Shown here in pieces: positions 25,524 through 33,294 of a DNA stretch of 64,000 nucleotides (the stretch's first letter is position 1; every line of letters begins with the position of its first letter). The notes beneath the pieces are model-generated. The model made no database searches. It saw only the letters and a program-made list of their open reading frames with translations, and was not told the origin of the DNA. Origin of the DNA: an uncultured Clostridium sp. (GTDB lineage Bacteria; Bacillota; Clostridia; Clostridiales; Clostridiaceae); contig URGW01000004.1 of the NCBI GenBank assembly GCA_900547475.1, forward strand, positions 62,001 to 126,000, in the 5' to 3' direction. A program made the position numbers and the translations under genes.

Positions 25524-26936
25524 TTAAAGGTTTTTTCCATTACTTTCAATAACATTTTTATACCAATAAAAGCTCTTTTTCTTTATCCTTCTTAAATCCT
25601 TTAAGTCAAATTCACCTCTATTTACATATATAAATCCATATCTCTTTCCATAACCTTGATGGGTACTTACAACGTCAATTGCCGACCATGGACAATATCC
25701 AATCATTTCAACTCCATCAGCTATTGCTAATTGTAATTGTTCTAAATGATTTCTTATAAAATCTATTCTATCATCATCATTAATTACATCATTTTCTTCT
25801 AATACATCCTTATCTCCATATCCATTTTCAGTGATTAATATAGGTAAATTATATCTTTCCGAAACTTTTCTTAATGTGATTCTTAAACCTACTGGATCTA
25901 CTACCCACCCATATTTAGATTTATCAACATAAGGATTTTCAGCAGCTCTATAAACCCCTGGCTCTCCTAACATTATTTGCTGATCACCAGCTCTTGGAGA
26001 TACATCAGAAGAATCACCCTTACTTTCTGCAATAGTTGCTGTAGAATAATAATTCATTGCAATAAAGTCTGGATTTCCACTCTTTAATATATCCATATCT
26101 CCTTCTAAAATTACAGGTGTTAATTCTCTATCCTCTAAATAACTCCAAAAAAGCCTATTATATCTTCCATAAACCGCTAAATCTAAGAAACTCCATCCTC
26201 TTAAAGTTTCCCAGTTATGAGCTGCTATAGCATCATTAGGATTGCAAGTTTCTCCATACATAGTAGTTATATTTAATGCTGGTCCTATCTTTGCATTTGT
26301 TAGCATCTCATGGCATAAATTCATAACTTTAGCTTGAGCTACTAACATATTATGATTTTGCTGATATAATTCTTTCTTACTTGGTAATTTTCCACCCTTT
26401 GGTATGCCTATAGCACCTGGATGTAATATCATTGTGTTTTGTTCATTTATAGTAAGCCAATATCTTACCTTATGTCCAAAGTTCTCAAATAATACTTTTG
26501 CATATTCTACAAATGCATCTATTGTATCTCTATTGCTCCATCCACCTTGTTTCTCTAATTCATAAGGCAAGTCAAAATGATACATAGTTACAATTGGTTC
26601 TATGTTATATTTATTAAGTTCATCAATAAGATTATTATAAAATTCAATTCCCTTTTTATTAACTTCCCCAACTCCATTAGGTATAATTCTTGTCCAAGCT
26701 ATAGAAAATCTATAAGCCTTTAATCCCATCTCTGCAAATAATTTTACATCTTCCTTATATCTATGATAATGATCACTTGCTACCTTAAAATCTGAAGTAT
26801 CTTCTGGATGGTTTAACATATCTATTACTGATAACCCTTTGCCATCTTCATTCCATGCTCCTTCTACTTGATAAGCTGATGTTGATGCTCCCCATAAAAA
26901 GTCCTTTGGGAAATTCTTTATATTCTTATAAATCAT
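25524..26936 (-). CDS. GH1 6-phospho-beta-glucosidase (1)
   Basis: A 470-residue retaining glycosidase. The acid/base glutamate is in WLTINEQN, the nucleophile in LITENGYG, and KRYGFIYV contributes to phosphate recognition. It overlaps the PTS stop by 11 nt and starts with a GGAGG site, so it is translated together with the permease. Of the three GH1 enzymes in the window this is the most different: NEQN instead of NEIN, and IIPNGVGEVN instead of IFPNGD-type loops. Its aglycone preference probably differs. Confidence 0.93.
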   Translation of the reverse strand: MIYKNIKNFPKDFLWGASTSAYQVEGAWNEDGKGLSVIDMLNHPEDTSDFKVASDHYHRYKEDVKLFAEMGLKAYRFSIAWTRIIPNGVGEVNKKGIEFYNNLIDELNKYNIEPIVTMYHFDLPYELEKQGGWSNRDTIDAFVEYAKVLFENFGHKVRYWLTINEQNTMILHPGAIGIPKGGKLPSKKELYQQNHNMLVAQAKVMNLCHEMLTNAKIGPALNITTMYGETCNPNDAIAAHNWETLRGWSFLDLAVYGRYNRLFWSYLEDRELTPVILEGDMDILKSGNPDFIAMNYYSTATIAESKGDSSDVSPRAGDQQIMLGEPGVYRAAENPYVDKSKYGWVVDPVGLRITLRKVSERYNLPILITENGYGDKDVLEENDVINDDDRIDFIRNHLEQLQLAIADGVEMIGYCPWSAIDVVSTHQGYGKRYGFIYVNRGEFDLKDLRRIKKKSFYWYKNVIESNGKNL

Positions 26937-28821
26937 TTGCTTTGCCTCCTACCTTTAAAATATCTTCACTAAAATTAGTATTTTTGCCTACATTTAATTT
27001 TTCAATATCTTTAAAGTTATTTGAATTACAAATTAATACTGGAGTTACTACTTCAAACCCAGCCTTTATTATTTCATCCTTTTCGAACTCTAATAATTTA
27101 TCTCCAACATTAACTTTGTCACCAACATTTACAAAAGTATTATAATATTTACCTTCTAAATTAACAGTATCAATTCCAACATGAATTAAAATTTCTACGC
27201 CTTCTTTACTTTTTAATGCAATTGCATGTTTAGATTCTAACACAGCTTCAACAGTTCCAGCTACTGGTGAAACAACTACACCTTCTTCTGGCATTATTGC
27301 AATACCTTTTCCTAAAATTTCATTTGAAAAAACATCATCATTTACCTCTGATAAAGGTATTACTTTCCCCTTTAATGGGCTTTTAATAATTATTTCATCA
27401 TTATAATCTACTGCTACTTCTGTTTCTGTTTGTGCTAAGTTATCTTCTTTTAAATCCTCTTCTTCAACTGGATCATCAAATCCTATAACTAAAGTTAATA
27501 CAAATGTTGTTCCAAAAGCTATTAAACAAGTTACTATAGCATGTACTATATTCATTGGATTTTCACCTATAAATGCTGGCAGTGCTGCTAATCCTGGTGA
27601 TACAAATGCATATCTTACAAGTCCTACAGCCCCTGCATATATACCAGCTATTCCTCCACCTATCATTGCTGCAATTAGTGGTTTTTTAAGCTTTAATGTT
27701 ACACCATATAAAGATGGTTCAGTAATACCTAAAACTGCTGTAAATCCTGAAGATGCTGCTAATTGTTTTAATGATTTATTCTTTGTTTTAAATGCAACTG
27801 CTAATGTTGCTCCCCCTTGAGCTATGTTAGATGCTAACATACCTGGCCCATTAATCATTTCAGAACCCATATTTGATAATTGCATAGTAGCAATTGGTGT
27901 CATTGCCCAAGCTGTACCTGTAACAACTAAGAATGGTTGCAAAGCTCCCATTAAGAAAGGAATTAACCAACTTGCTTTTCCATTAATAATTTCTGCCCCT
28001 GCAGCTACTAAATCATTTAAATAAGTTCCAAAAGGTCCTATTACTATTAATGCTAAAGGTGCTGTTAAAAGTAATACTAATAATGGTTTTGTAAAGAATT
28101 TTATGATTGATGGTGATACCTTTTCTGCAAAATGTTCAATATAAGACATTGCCCAAACAGTAATAATTATCGGTAATACAGAACCTGCATAATCAGTTAA
28201 TCTAACAGGTACTCCCATAAAACTTATAGCTTCTCCTGATGCTAAAAGTCCCCCTATATTAGGATGTAATAAAACTCCTGCTACAGTAATAGCTAAAATT
28301 GGATTACATTCAAACTTAATTGCTGCACCATATGCTAATAATATTGGCATAAAGTAAAACGCTGCATCTGATATTGTATTTAATAAAGCATAAGTATGAC
28401 TATCACTACTTAAAACACCTGTAAGTGTTAATATTGCAAGTAAAGCTTTTATCATCCCAGCTCCCGTAATAGCTGGAATCATTGGTGTGAATGTAGTTGA
28501 AATAACACTAATAAGCTCTGAAACTATCCCTTGCTTTTCCTTCTTTTTATCTGAAGATTTATTGCTTGATCCTTTATTTCCTAACTTATTTAGTATAGCT
28601 CTATAAGCTGTTTGGACCTCATTCCCTATAACTACTTGGAATTGTCCTCCCTTATTTACTACTGAAATTACTCCAGATAAGCTTTCAATTTTCTTAACTT
28701 GTACCTTAGACATATCTTTTAATTCAAATCTTAATCTAGTAGCACAATGTGTTAACTTACTTACGTTAGATGGTCCTCCTACTAATTCAAGAACATCTAA
28801 TCCAACTTTTTTATAGTCCAT
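26926..28821 (-). CDS. bglP: beta-glucoside PTS EIIBCA permease (1)
   Basis: A 631-residue fused permease. EIIB is at the N-terminus with Cys26 (LTHCATRLRF), the EIIC membrane domain spans about 100-465 (GITEPSLYGV loop), and EIIA is at the C-terminus with the active histidine in LIHVGIDTVNL. It imports and 6-phosphorylates a beta-glucoside for the adjacent GH1 enzyme. It is preceded by an antiterminator-terminator element and a good promoter. Confidence 0.94.
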   Translation of the reverse strand: MDYKKVGLDVLELVGGPSNVSKLTHCATRLRFELKDMSKVQVKKIESLSGVISVVNKGGQFQVVIGNEVQTAYRAILNKLGNKGSSNKSSDKKKEKQGIVSELISVISTTFTPMIPAITGAGMIKALLAILTLTGVLSSDSHTYALLNTISDAAFYFMPILLAYGAAIKFECNPILAITVAGVLLHPNIGGLLASGEAISFMGVPVRLTDYAGSVLPIIITVWAMSYIEHFAEKVSPSIIKFFTKPLLVLLLTAPLALIVIGPFGTYLNDLVAAGAEIINGKASWLIPFLMGALQPFLVVTGTAWAMTPIATMQLSNMGSEMINGPGMLASNIAQGGATLAVAFKTKNKSLKQLAASSGFTAVLGITEPSLYGVTLKLKKPLIAAMIGGGIAGIYAGAVGLVRYAFVSPGLAALPAFIGENPMNIVHAIVTCLIAFGTTFVLTLVIGFDDPVEEEDLKEDNLAQTETEVAVDYNDEIIIKSPLKGKVIPLSEVNDDVFSNEILGKGIAIMPEEGVVVSPVAGTVEAVLESKHAIALKSKEGVEILIHVGIDTVNLEGKYYNTFVNVGDKVNVGDKLLEFEKDEIIKAGFEVVTPVLICNSNNFKDIEKLNVGKNTNFSEDILKVGGKANDL

Positions 28822-28941
28822 TTTTTACCCCTCCATTTTTATAATTAATATTATAAAGTTATTCTTATTGTTTTAAATTATAATTTTTAGCTAGCTATAC
28901 AATACTTTTAACCACATATTATTGTTATTTGAATACAAAAA

Positions 28942-29035
28942 AAGACTAAAATAAAATGACTCTTTTAACAGAATTTAATCCATAAAAAATAAATCATTTT
29001 TATCTTAGTCTTGCCTGCATTATCAGTAACATGCC
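28942..29035 (-). promoter_or_regulatory. LicT-type ribonucleic antiterminator (RAT) and overlapping terminator (1)
   Basis: On the minus strand GGCATGTTACTG, six variable bases, then GCAGGCAAGACT (29007-29035) matches the RAT consensus. The 3' end of RAT (GACTAA) also starts a terminator whose long stem ends TTTTAGTCTTTTTTT (28938-29010). Binding of a LicT protein would keep the terminator open and allow PTS expression. Confidence 0.9.
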
Positions 29036-29090
29036 TTAATAAAAATTAAATCAAAGCTCTATGTAATTGTTTACTGTATTGGTTAACACT

Positions 29091-29119
29091 AATATATCAT
29101 ACTTATTTTAATTATGCAA
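29091..29119 (-). promoter_or_regulatory. promoter of the first beta-glucoside operon
   Basis: On the minus strand TTGCAT (29114-29119), 17 bp, TATATT (29091-29096) with a TGA extension before the -10 box. Transcription would enter the RAT element ~50 nt downstream. Confidence 0.6.
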
Positions 29120-29272
29120 TAACTAATTAAATATAATTTTATTAAAAAAATAAAGGATATATTATTATAAGTATCAAAAATTAAAGTTTTTTAAATAAAT
29201 TAAAGTTACTTTATATGAACACAATAGTATAATATAGATAAGATATTACCCTTGATAAGGAGTTGATTTATA

Positions 29273-30133
29273 ATGACTAGATTAGAAATATTAAGTCCAA
29301 AAATAGATTTTGTATTTAAAAGAATTTTTGGTAATGAAAATAATCCAAGAATATTAATTTCATTCTTAAATGCAGTAATAAAGCCAAAAGATTTAATAGA
29401 AACAGTACAAATAATGAATAACGATATAGATAAAGAATCTATAGAAGATAAATTTAGTAGATTAGATATTAAAGCAAAAACTAATAAAAATGAATTAATT
29501 AATATTGAGATTCAAATTAAAGATGAACATAATATGGTTAAGAGAAGCTTATATTATTGGAGTAAAATGTTTGAAGGACAACTTACAGAAGGACAAAATT
29601 ATGATAAATTGGCAAAAACTATTTGTATAAATATATTAAACTTTAAGTGCTTAAATACAAAAGAAGCTCATTCAATATATAGATTAAAAGAAGTTAACAC
29701 AAATGAAGAGTTAACAGATATTCAGGAAATACACTTTATAGAATTACCTAAACTTCCTAAGAATGAAGAAATAAAAGATGTATTTGATGCCTGGATGGAA
29801 TTTATAGAAAATCCTATAAGTAATAAACTTGAAAAGGCTGAAATGACTATACAAGAAATCAGGGAGGCAAAAAGTGAATTATTAAGATTAAGTGCTAGTG
29901 ATAAGGAAAGAATGAAATATGAAGATAGAAGGGCTGCATTATTAGATAAAGTAAGTGCTCTTGAAAATGCTGAAGAAAAAGGAATCAAAATCGGAAAAGA
30001 AATTGGAAAAGAAATTGGGAAAAAAGAGGGAACTATAGAAATAGCTAAAAATTCTTTGAAAGCGGGACTTGATATAGATACTATTAGCAGTATTACAGGA
30101 TTAAAAAAAAGTGAGATAGAAAAATTATTATAA
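29273..30133 (+). CDS. Rpn-family PD-(D/E)XK nuclease, copy 2
   Basis: A 286-residue paralogue of the gene at 12858. Residues 1-~245 differ from copy 1 at only two positions (V11 to I and I to V near 140). The Asp65 and Glu79-x-Gln81 catalytic residues are kept. After the IGKE run the two diverge: copy 1 has EKNKAIEVAKNLLESGIDIN, this copy TIEIAKNSLKAGLDIDT. The promoter and ribosome site are also shared. The conserved core with a swapped tail suggests gene conversion, or selection for distinct tail domains. The gene is followed at once by a 3'-end fragment of a GH4 gene. Confidence 0.9.
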   Translation: MTRLEILSPKIDFVFKRIFGNENNPRILISFLNAVIKPKDLIETVQIMNNDIDKESIEDKFSRLDIKAKTNKNELINIEIQIKDEHNMVKRSLYYWSKMFEGQLTEGQNYDKLAKTICINILNFKCLNTKEAHSIYRLKEVNTNEELTDIQEIHFIELPKLPKNEEIKDVFDAWMEFIENPISNKLEKAEMTIQEIREAKSELLRLSASDKERMKYEDRRAALLDKVSALENAEEKGIKIGKEIGKEIGKKEGTIEIAKNSLKAGLDIDTISSITGLKKSEIEKLL

Positions 30134-30141
30134 ATATATGC

Positions 30142-30290
30142 AGCTAATAAGGGGTTATGGTCTGAATTAAAATAAGGGATAGTAGATAGATTTGTGTAAA
30201 AAACAAATCTATCTACTATCCCCATGAAAAGCATGGAGCTACGCACTAAATAGTTAGTTTGTAACTCCTTTTATATTTAGAATAATACTT
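30142..30290 (+). repeat. GH4-tail plus double-hairpin repeat, copy A
   Basis: Begins with GCTAATAAGGGGTTATGG, the last 33 bp of the GH4 gene (18576-18608; 2 differences). It continues with a perfect 20-bp hairpin, GGGATAGTAGATAGATTTGT against its complement (30176-30222). A second hairpin GGAGCTAC...GTAACTCC with TTTT (30235-30272) follows. Together they can terminate transcription of rpn copy 2. Homologous to 31280-31428. Confidence 0.85.
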
Positions 30291-30291
30291 A

Positions 30292-30340
30292 AACTTTTTT
30301 AAATTTTTCATTTGCTACTAAGTTACCTATTTTCTTTTTT
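30292..30340 (-). pseudogene. fragment of a DUF1659 gene
   Basis: TTTGCTACTAAGTTACCTAT plus TTTCTTTT and the flanking ACTTTTT match 12505-12552 inside the DUF1659 gene. The rest of the gene is absent and there is no start codon. It is a relic, presumably carried along with the rpn duplication, since DUF1659 lies beside rpn copy 1. Confidence 0.65.
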
Positions 30341-30806
30341 AATGAACTTCATAACTTTCTCTAAAATTTATACAATCCAAAGCTTTAATTGTATGAAAAC
30401 TTATTTGATGAGTAGGATATTTAAATTTCATTAACTCAAAAAACTTCTCCTTATTCATTTGCCCATGTGTATATGCTTCAATATAGTCATAAATAGTATC
30501 ATCTGCCATAGGCCCTATAACTACATCATATTCATGAGTACTTCCACTACGACATTTAACTACAAACTCAAGCCATTCATCAGTATAATCTTCAAATCTT
30601 TTAATATTTAAAGAATCAATATCCTTAACTTCATAAACATTTACTATTGAAGTATTAAACTTTTCTGCCCATCTTTCTGCTTGTTCCTTTATTTTAGTGC
30701 AATAAAACCCCCAAGAAAAATCTTTTGTAAATCTATGTTTTCGAATTTCAGGAAATTCTATCTCCATATAACTTGCAAGATATATAATTTCTGAACTCTT
30801 TACCAT
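30339..30806 (-). CDS. DUF3990-like protein (putative ADP-ribosyltransferase-like fold)
   Basis: 155 residues with a good GGAGG site before ATG. The pattern IIYLASYMEIEFPEI...RFTKDFSWGFYCTKIKEQAERWAEKF resembles DUF3990 proteins, which usually begin LYHGS-x-IxxP and have DFGxGFYxT-xxxQAxxWA. The fold is thought to relate to ADP-ribosyltransferase toxins. Here the conserved His-Gly of YHGS is replaced by Leu-Ala, so enzymatic activity is doubtful. Its end abuts the DUF1659 fragment. No partner DUF3791 gene is seen. Family assignment is from pattern memory and moderate. Confidence 0.6.
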   Translation of the reverse strand: MVKSSEIIYLASYMEIEFPEIRKHRFTKDFSWGFYCTKIKEQAERWAEKFNTSIVNVYEVKDIDSLNIKRFEDYTDEWLEFVVKCRSGSTHEYDVVIGPMADDTIYDYIEAYTHGQMNKEKFFELMKFKYPTHQISFHTIKALDCINFRESYEVH

Positions 30807-30930
30807 AGTTAATTCCTCCAGATTGTATCCTATATAAGCTTTTTATAAACCTATTTATATTATATAACCTAAATATTCATTTATAAACACAAAATCTAAT
30901 TTATACGATGCTCCTTCTTACTATTCCCTA

Positions 30931-31009
30931 AAAATCACTAACTCGTGAATACCTTCCATTCCACCTCAATGCACAAGTTCCACGCTGCCCATGCCTATTC
31001 TTAATAATA
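30931..31009 (-). pseudogene. 3'-end fragment of the DnaB-like helicase gene
   Basis: About 78 bp from AAATCACTAACTCG to CTTAATAATAA match 41000-41078, the last codons of the helicase gene at 40993, with two mismatches. It is joined without spacer to the rpn fragment at 31010, so it marks a recombination junction. Confidence 0.85.
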
Positions 31010-31270
31010 ATGACTATACAAGAAATCAGAGAAGCAAAAAGTAAATTATTAAGGTTAAGTGCTAGTGATAAGGAACATATGAAATATGAAGATAGAAGAT
31101 AGAAGAGCTGCGTTATTAGATAAAGTAAGTGCTCTTGAAAATACTGAGGAAAAGGGACGAAATAATAAAGCTATAGAAGTAGCTAAAAATTTACTTGAAG
31201 CTGGAATTGATATAAATATTATTATAAAAAGTACTGGATTAAAAAAAGTGATATAGAAAAATTATTATAA
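31010..31270 (+). pseudogene. truncated, frameshifted third rpn copy
   Basis: Matches the C-terminal part of the rpn genes from internal codon Met191 (ATGACTATACAAG) to the stop. A 7-nt tandem duplication (ATAGAAG twice near 31091-31108) shifts the frame into a stop. The IGKE run is deleted, and one A is missing from the A run near 31244. The tail (NKAIEVAKNLLEAGIDIN) belongs to the copy 1 type, while the GH4-tail/hairpin element follows as in copy 2. Confidence 0.88.
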
Positions 31271-31279
31271 ATATCTGCA

Positions 31280-31428
31280 ACTAATAAGGGATTATGGCCT
31301 GAATTAAAATAAGGGAGAGTAGATAGATTTGTGTAAAAAACAAATCTATCTACTCTCCCCATGAAAAGCATGGAGCTATGCACTAAATAGTTAGTTCGTA
31401 GCTCCTTTTGTATTTAGAATAATAATAG
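31280..31428 (+). repeat. GH4-tail plus double-hairpin repeat, copy B
   Basis: Same element as 30142-30290: ACTAATAAGGGATTATGG (GH4 3' end), then the 20-bp stem GGGAGAGTAGATAGATTTGT with its complement (31313-31359), then GGAGCTA...TAGCTCC with TTTT. Compared with copy A, a T-A pair in the first stem became G-C on both arms, a compensatory change. Confidence 0.85.
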
Positions 31429-31556
31429 AAGCAAATGCATGCAAATATCATATACATATGCTTGTTAGTATACTACCCAAAATTGAGTATTTCACAATTT
31501 ATGAAATATTTAATGTATAAATTATTGCATTCATTTTTTATTATAAGTTTTTTTAT

Positions 31557-31691
31557 TTATTCGCCATCACAATATTTATCCATATCTATAAACTCATCTA
31601 CGATATCGACGGGAGCATATTCACTATATTTACATTTATAACAATGATATTTGTAATATTTTTCTGTGTACTTTATTTCTATTGGGTTCAT
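31557..31691 (-). CDS. possible 44-residue Cys-motif mini-protein
   Basis: An ATG-started frame (MNPIEIKYTEKYYKYHCYKC) contains CYKC and a later single Cys (DKYCDGE), like half of a zinc ribbon. It has no good ribosome site, so it may be a real small protein or the remnant of a larger zinc-ribbon gene. The surrounding 31429-31740 otherwise shows nothing I can identify. Confidence 0.3.
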   Translation of the reverse strand: MNPIEIKYTEKYYKYHCYKCKYSEYAPVDIVDEFIDMDKYCDGE

Positions 31692-31741
31692 ATATCAAAA
31701 TGACTTTTTATTATATAATATAATTTTCTAAAGAAAATTAA

Positions 31742-31765
31742 AATGGCAAGCCTAAGCTTGCCATT
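31742..31765 (-). terminator. terminator of the second beta-glucoside operon
   Basis: AATGGCAAGC and GCTTGCCATT form a 10-bp perfect stem followed on the minus strand by TTAATTTTC. A second hairpin AGACC/GGTCT lies at 31778-31794. Confidence 0.8.
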
Positions 31766-31863
31766 AAAACCTACCAGACCCCAACGGTCTAGCTTTTAAC
31801 ACCTAATTTACTTTTAAATACATTTTATTTTAATTATTTCGAGATTTCTTTACCCTAAAAAAT

Positions 31864-33279
31864 TTATTCTTCCTTTAATGATTTCCCATTAGTTCTTATA
31901 ACTTCTTTATACCAATGAAAACTTTTCTTCTTATAACGCTCTAAAGATCCAGTTCCATCATTATTACGATCTACATATATGAATCCATATCGCTTCTTTA
32001 ATTCCGCAGTTGAAGCGCTTACTAAGTCAATACAACCCCAGCTTGTATATCCCATTACCTCAACACCATCATCAATAGCCTTACCTAACTCAACCAAATG
32101 ATCATTTAAATATTTAATACGATAATCATCAATAACAGTCTTCTCACCATTTACTTCTACTAATTCATCTATAGCACCTAAACCATTTTCAACAATAAAT
32201 AGTGGCTTTTCATAACGGTCATAAAAATAATTACATATATATCTTAATCCTTGAGGATCTATTTGCCATCCCCACTCAGATTCTTTTAAATAAGGATTTT
32301 TAACACCAGATGTTAAATTCCCCCTACCCTTTTCATATTTAGATACATCCTTAGCAGTACATTTACTCATATAATAACTAAATGAAATAAAATCTACTGT
32401 ATTCTTTAATAGTTCTTCATCCCCAGGTTCCATTTGTATTTCAACGCCTAAGTCTCTAAATAATTTCTTTGTATAACGTGGATATTTACCTCTTACCTGA
32501 ACATCAGTAAAGAACATAAGATCCCTATCACGCTCCATTGAAGCAATCATATCGTCAGGATTTGGAGTCATTGGATAATTTACAACTCCAAGTACCATAC
32601 AACCAACCTTTGCCTCTGGCATAATTTCATGTGCAATTTTTACTGCTAGAGCGCTTGCTACTAATTCATGATGTGCAGCTTGATATACATCTTGTTTAGT
32701 TAATTCCGACTTAGGAGTATATACTCCAGCTCCCATTAATGGAAAATGAATTACTGCATTTATTTCATTAAATGTTAGCCAATACTTTACCTTATCCTTA
32801 TATCTTTCAAAAACAACCCTACAGTAATTTTCAAAGAAACCTATAAGCTTTCTACTTCTCCATCCATCATAAGTTTTAGCAAGATGCAGAGGAGTTTCAT
32901 AATGAGATAATGTTACTAAAGGCTCAATTCCATATTTTAAACATTCATCAATAACATCATCATAAAACTGTAATCCTAATTCATTAGGCTCTTGTTCATC
33001 ACCTTTTGGAAAAATTCTTGACCAAGCTATTGAAAATCTTAATGTCTTAAAGCCCATTTCTGCAAAAAGCTTTATATCTTCCTTATATCTATGATAAAAA
33101 TCTATTCCTATTAACTTTAAATTTTCCTCTAATGGTTCATCTGAAATATCACCTACTACACCATTTGGCATAATATCTTGAATAGATAAGCCCTTTCCAT
33201 CTTCTAAATAAGCACCTTCACATTGGTTTGCTGCAATTGCACCTCCCCATAAGAAGTCATCATTAAATTTTATAGCCAT
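31864..33279 (-). CDS. GH1 6-phospho-beta-glucosidase (2)
   Basis: A 471-residue retaining glycosidase with acid/base Glu in WLTFNEIN, nucleophile in FIVENGLG, and the phosphate-binding STAELKKRYGFIYV loop that defines 6-phospho-beta-glucosidases such as BglA and AscB. It lies 15 nt after the PTS gene and completes a RAT-controlled licT-PTS-GH1 locus. It is clearly closer to GH1 (3) than to GH1 (1). Confidence 0.94.
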   Translation of the reverse strand: MAIKFNDDFLWGGAIAANQCEGAYLEDGKGLSIQDIMPNGVVGDISDEPLEENLKLIGIDFYHRYKEDIKLFAEMGFKTLRFSIAWSRIFPKGDEQEPNELGLQFYDDVIDECLKYGIEPLVTLSHYETPLHLAKTYDGWRSRKLIGFFENYCRVVFERYKDKVKYWLTFNEINAVIHFPLMGAGVYTPKSELTKQDVYQAAHHELVASALAVKIAHEIMPEAKVGCMVLGVVNYPMTPNPDDMIASMERDRDLMFFTDVQVRGKYPRYTKKLFRDLGVEIQMEPGDEELLKNTVDFISFSYYMSKCTAKDVSKYEKGRGNLTSGVKNPYLKESEWGWQIDPQGLRYICNYFYDRYEKPLFIVENGLGAIDELVEVNGEKTVIDDYRIKYLNDHLVELGKAIDDGVEVMGYTSWGCIDLVSASTAELKKRYGFIYVDRNNDGTGSLERYKKKSFHWYKEVIRTNGKSLKEE

Positions 33280-33294
33280 TAAACTTCTCCCTTC

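Noticed and set aside
30142..30174. GH4 3' end as an integrase attachment-site duplication
   Set aside because: Integrative elements do duplicate gene 3' ends, but no integrase or excisionase is visible and the copies follow rpn genes rather than border an element.
31435..31641. 68-codon plus-strand frame with hydrophobic composition
   Set aside because: No ribosome site or promoter; overlaps a better minus-strand Cys-motif frame; likely chance in AT-rich DNA.
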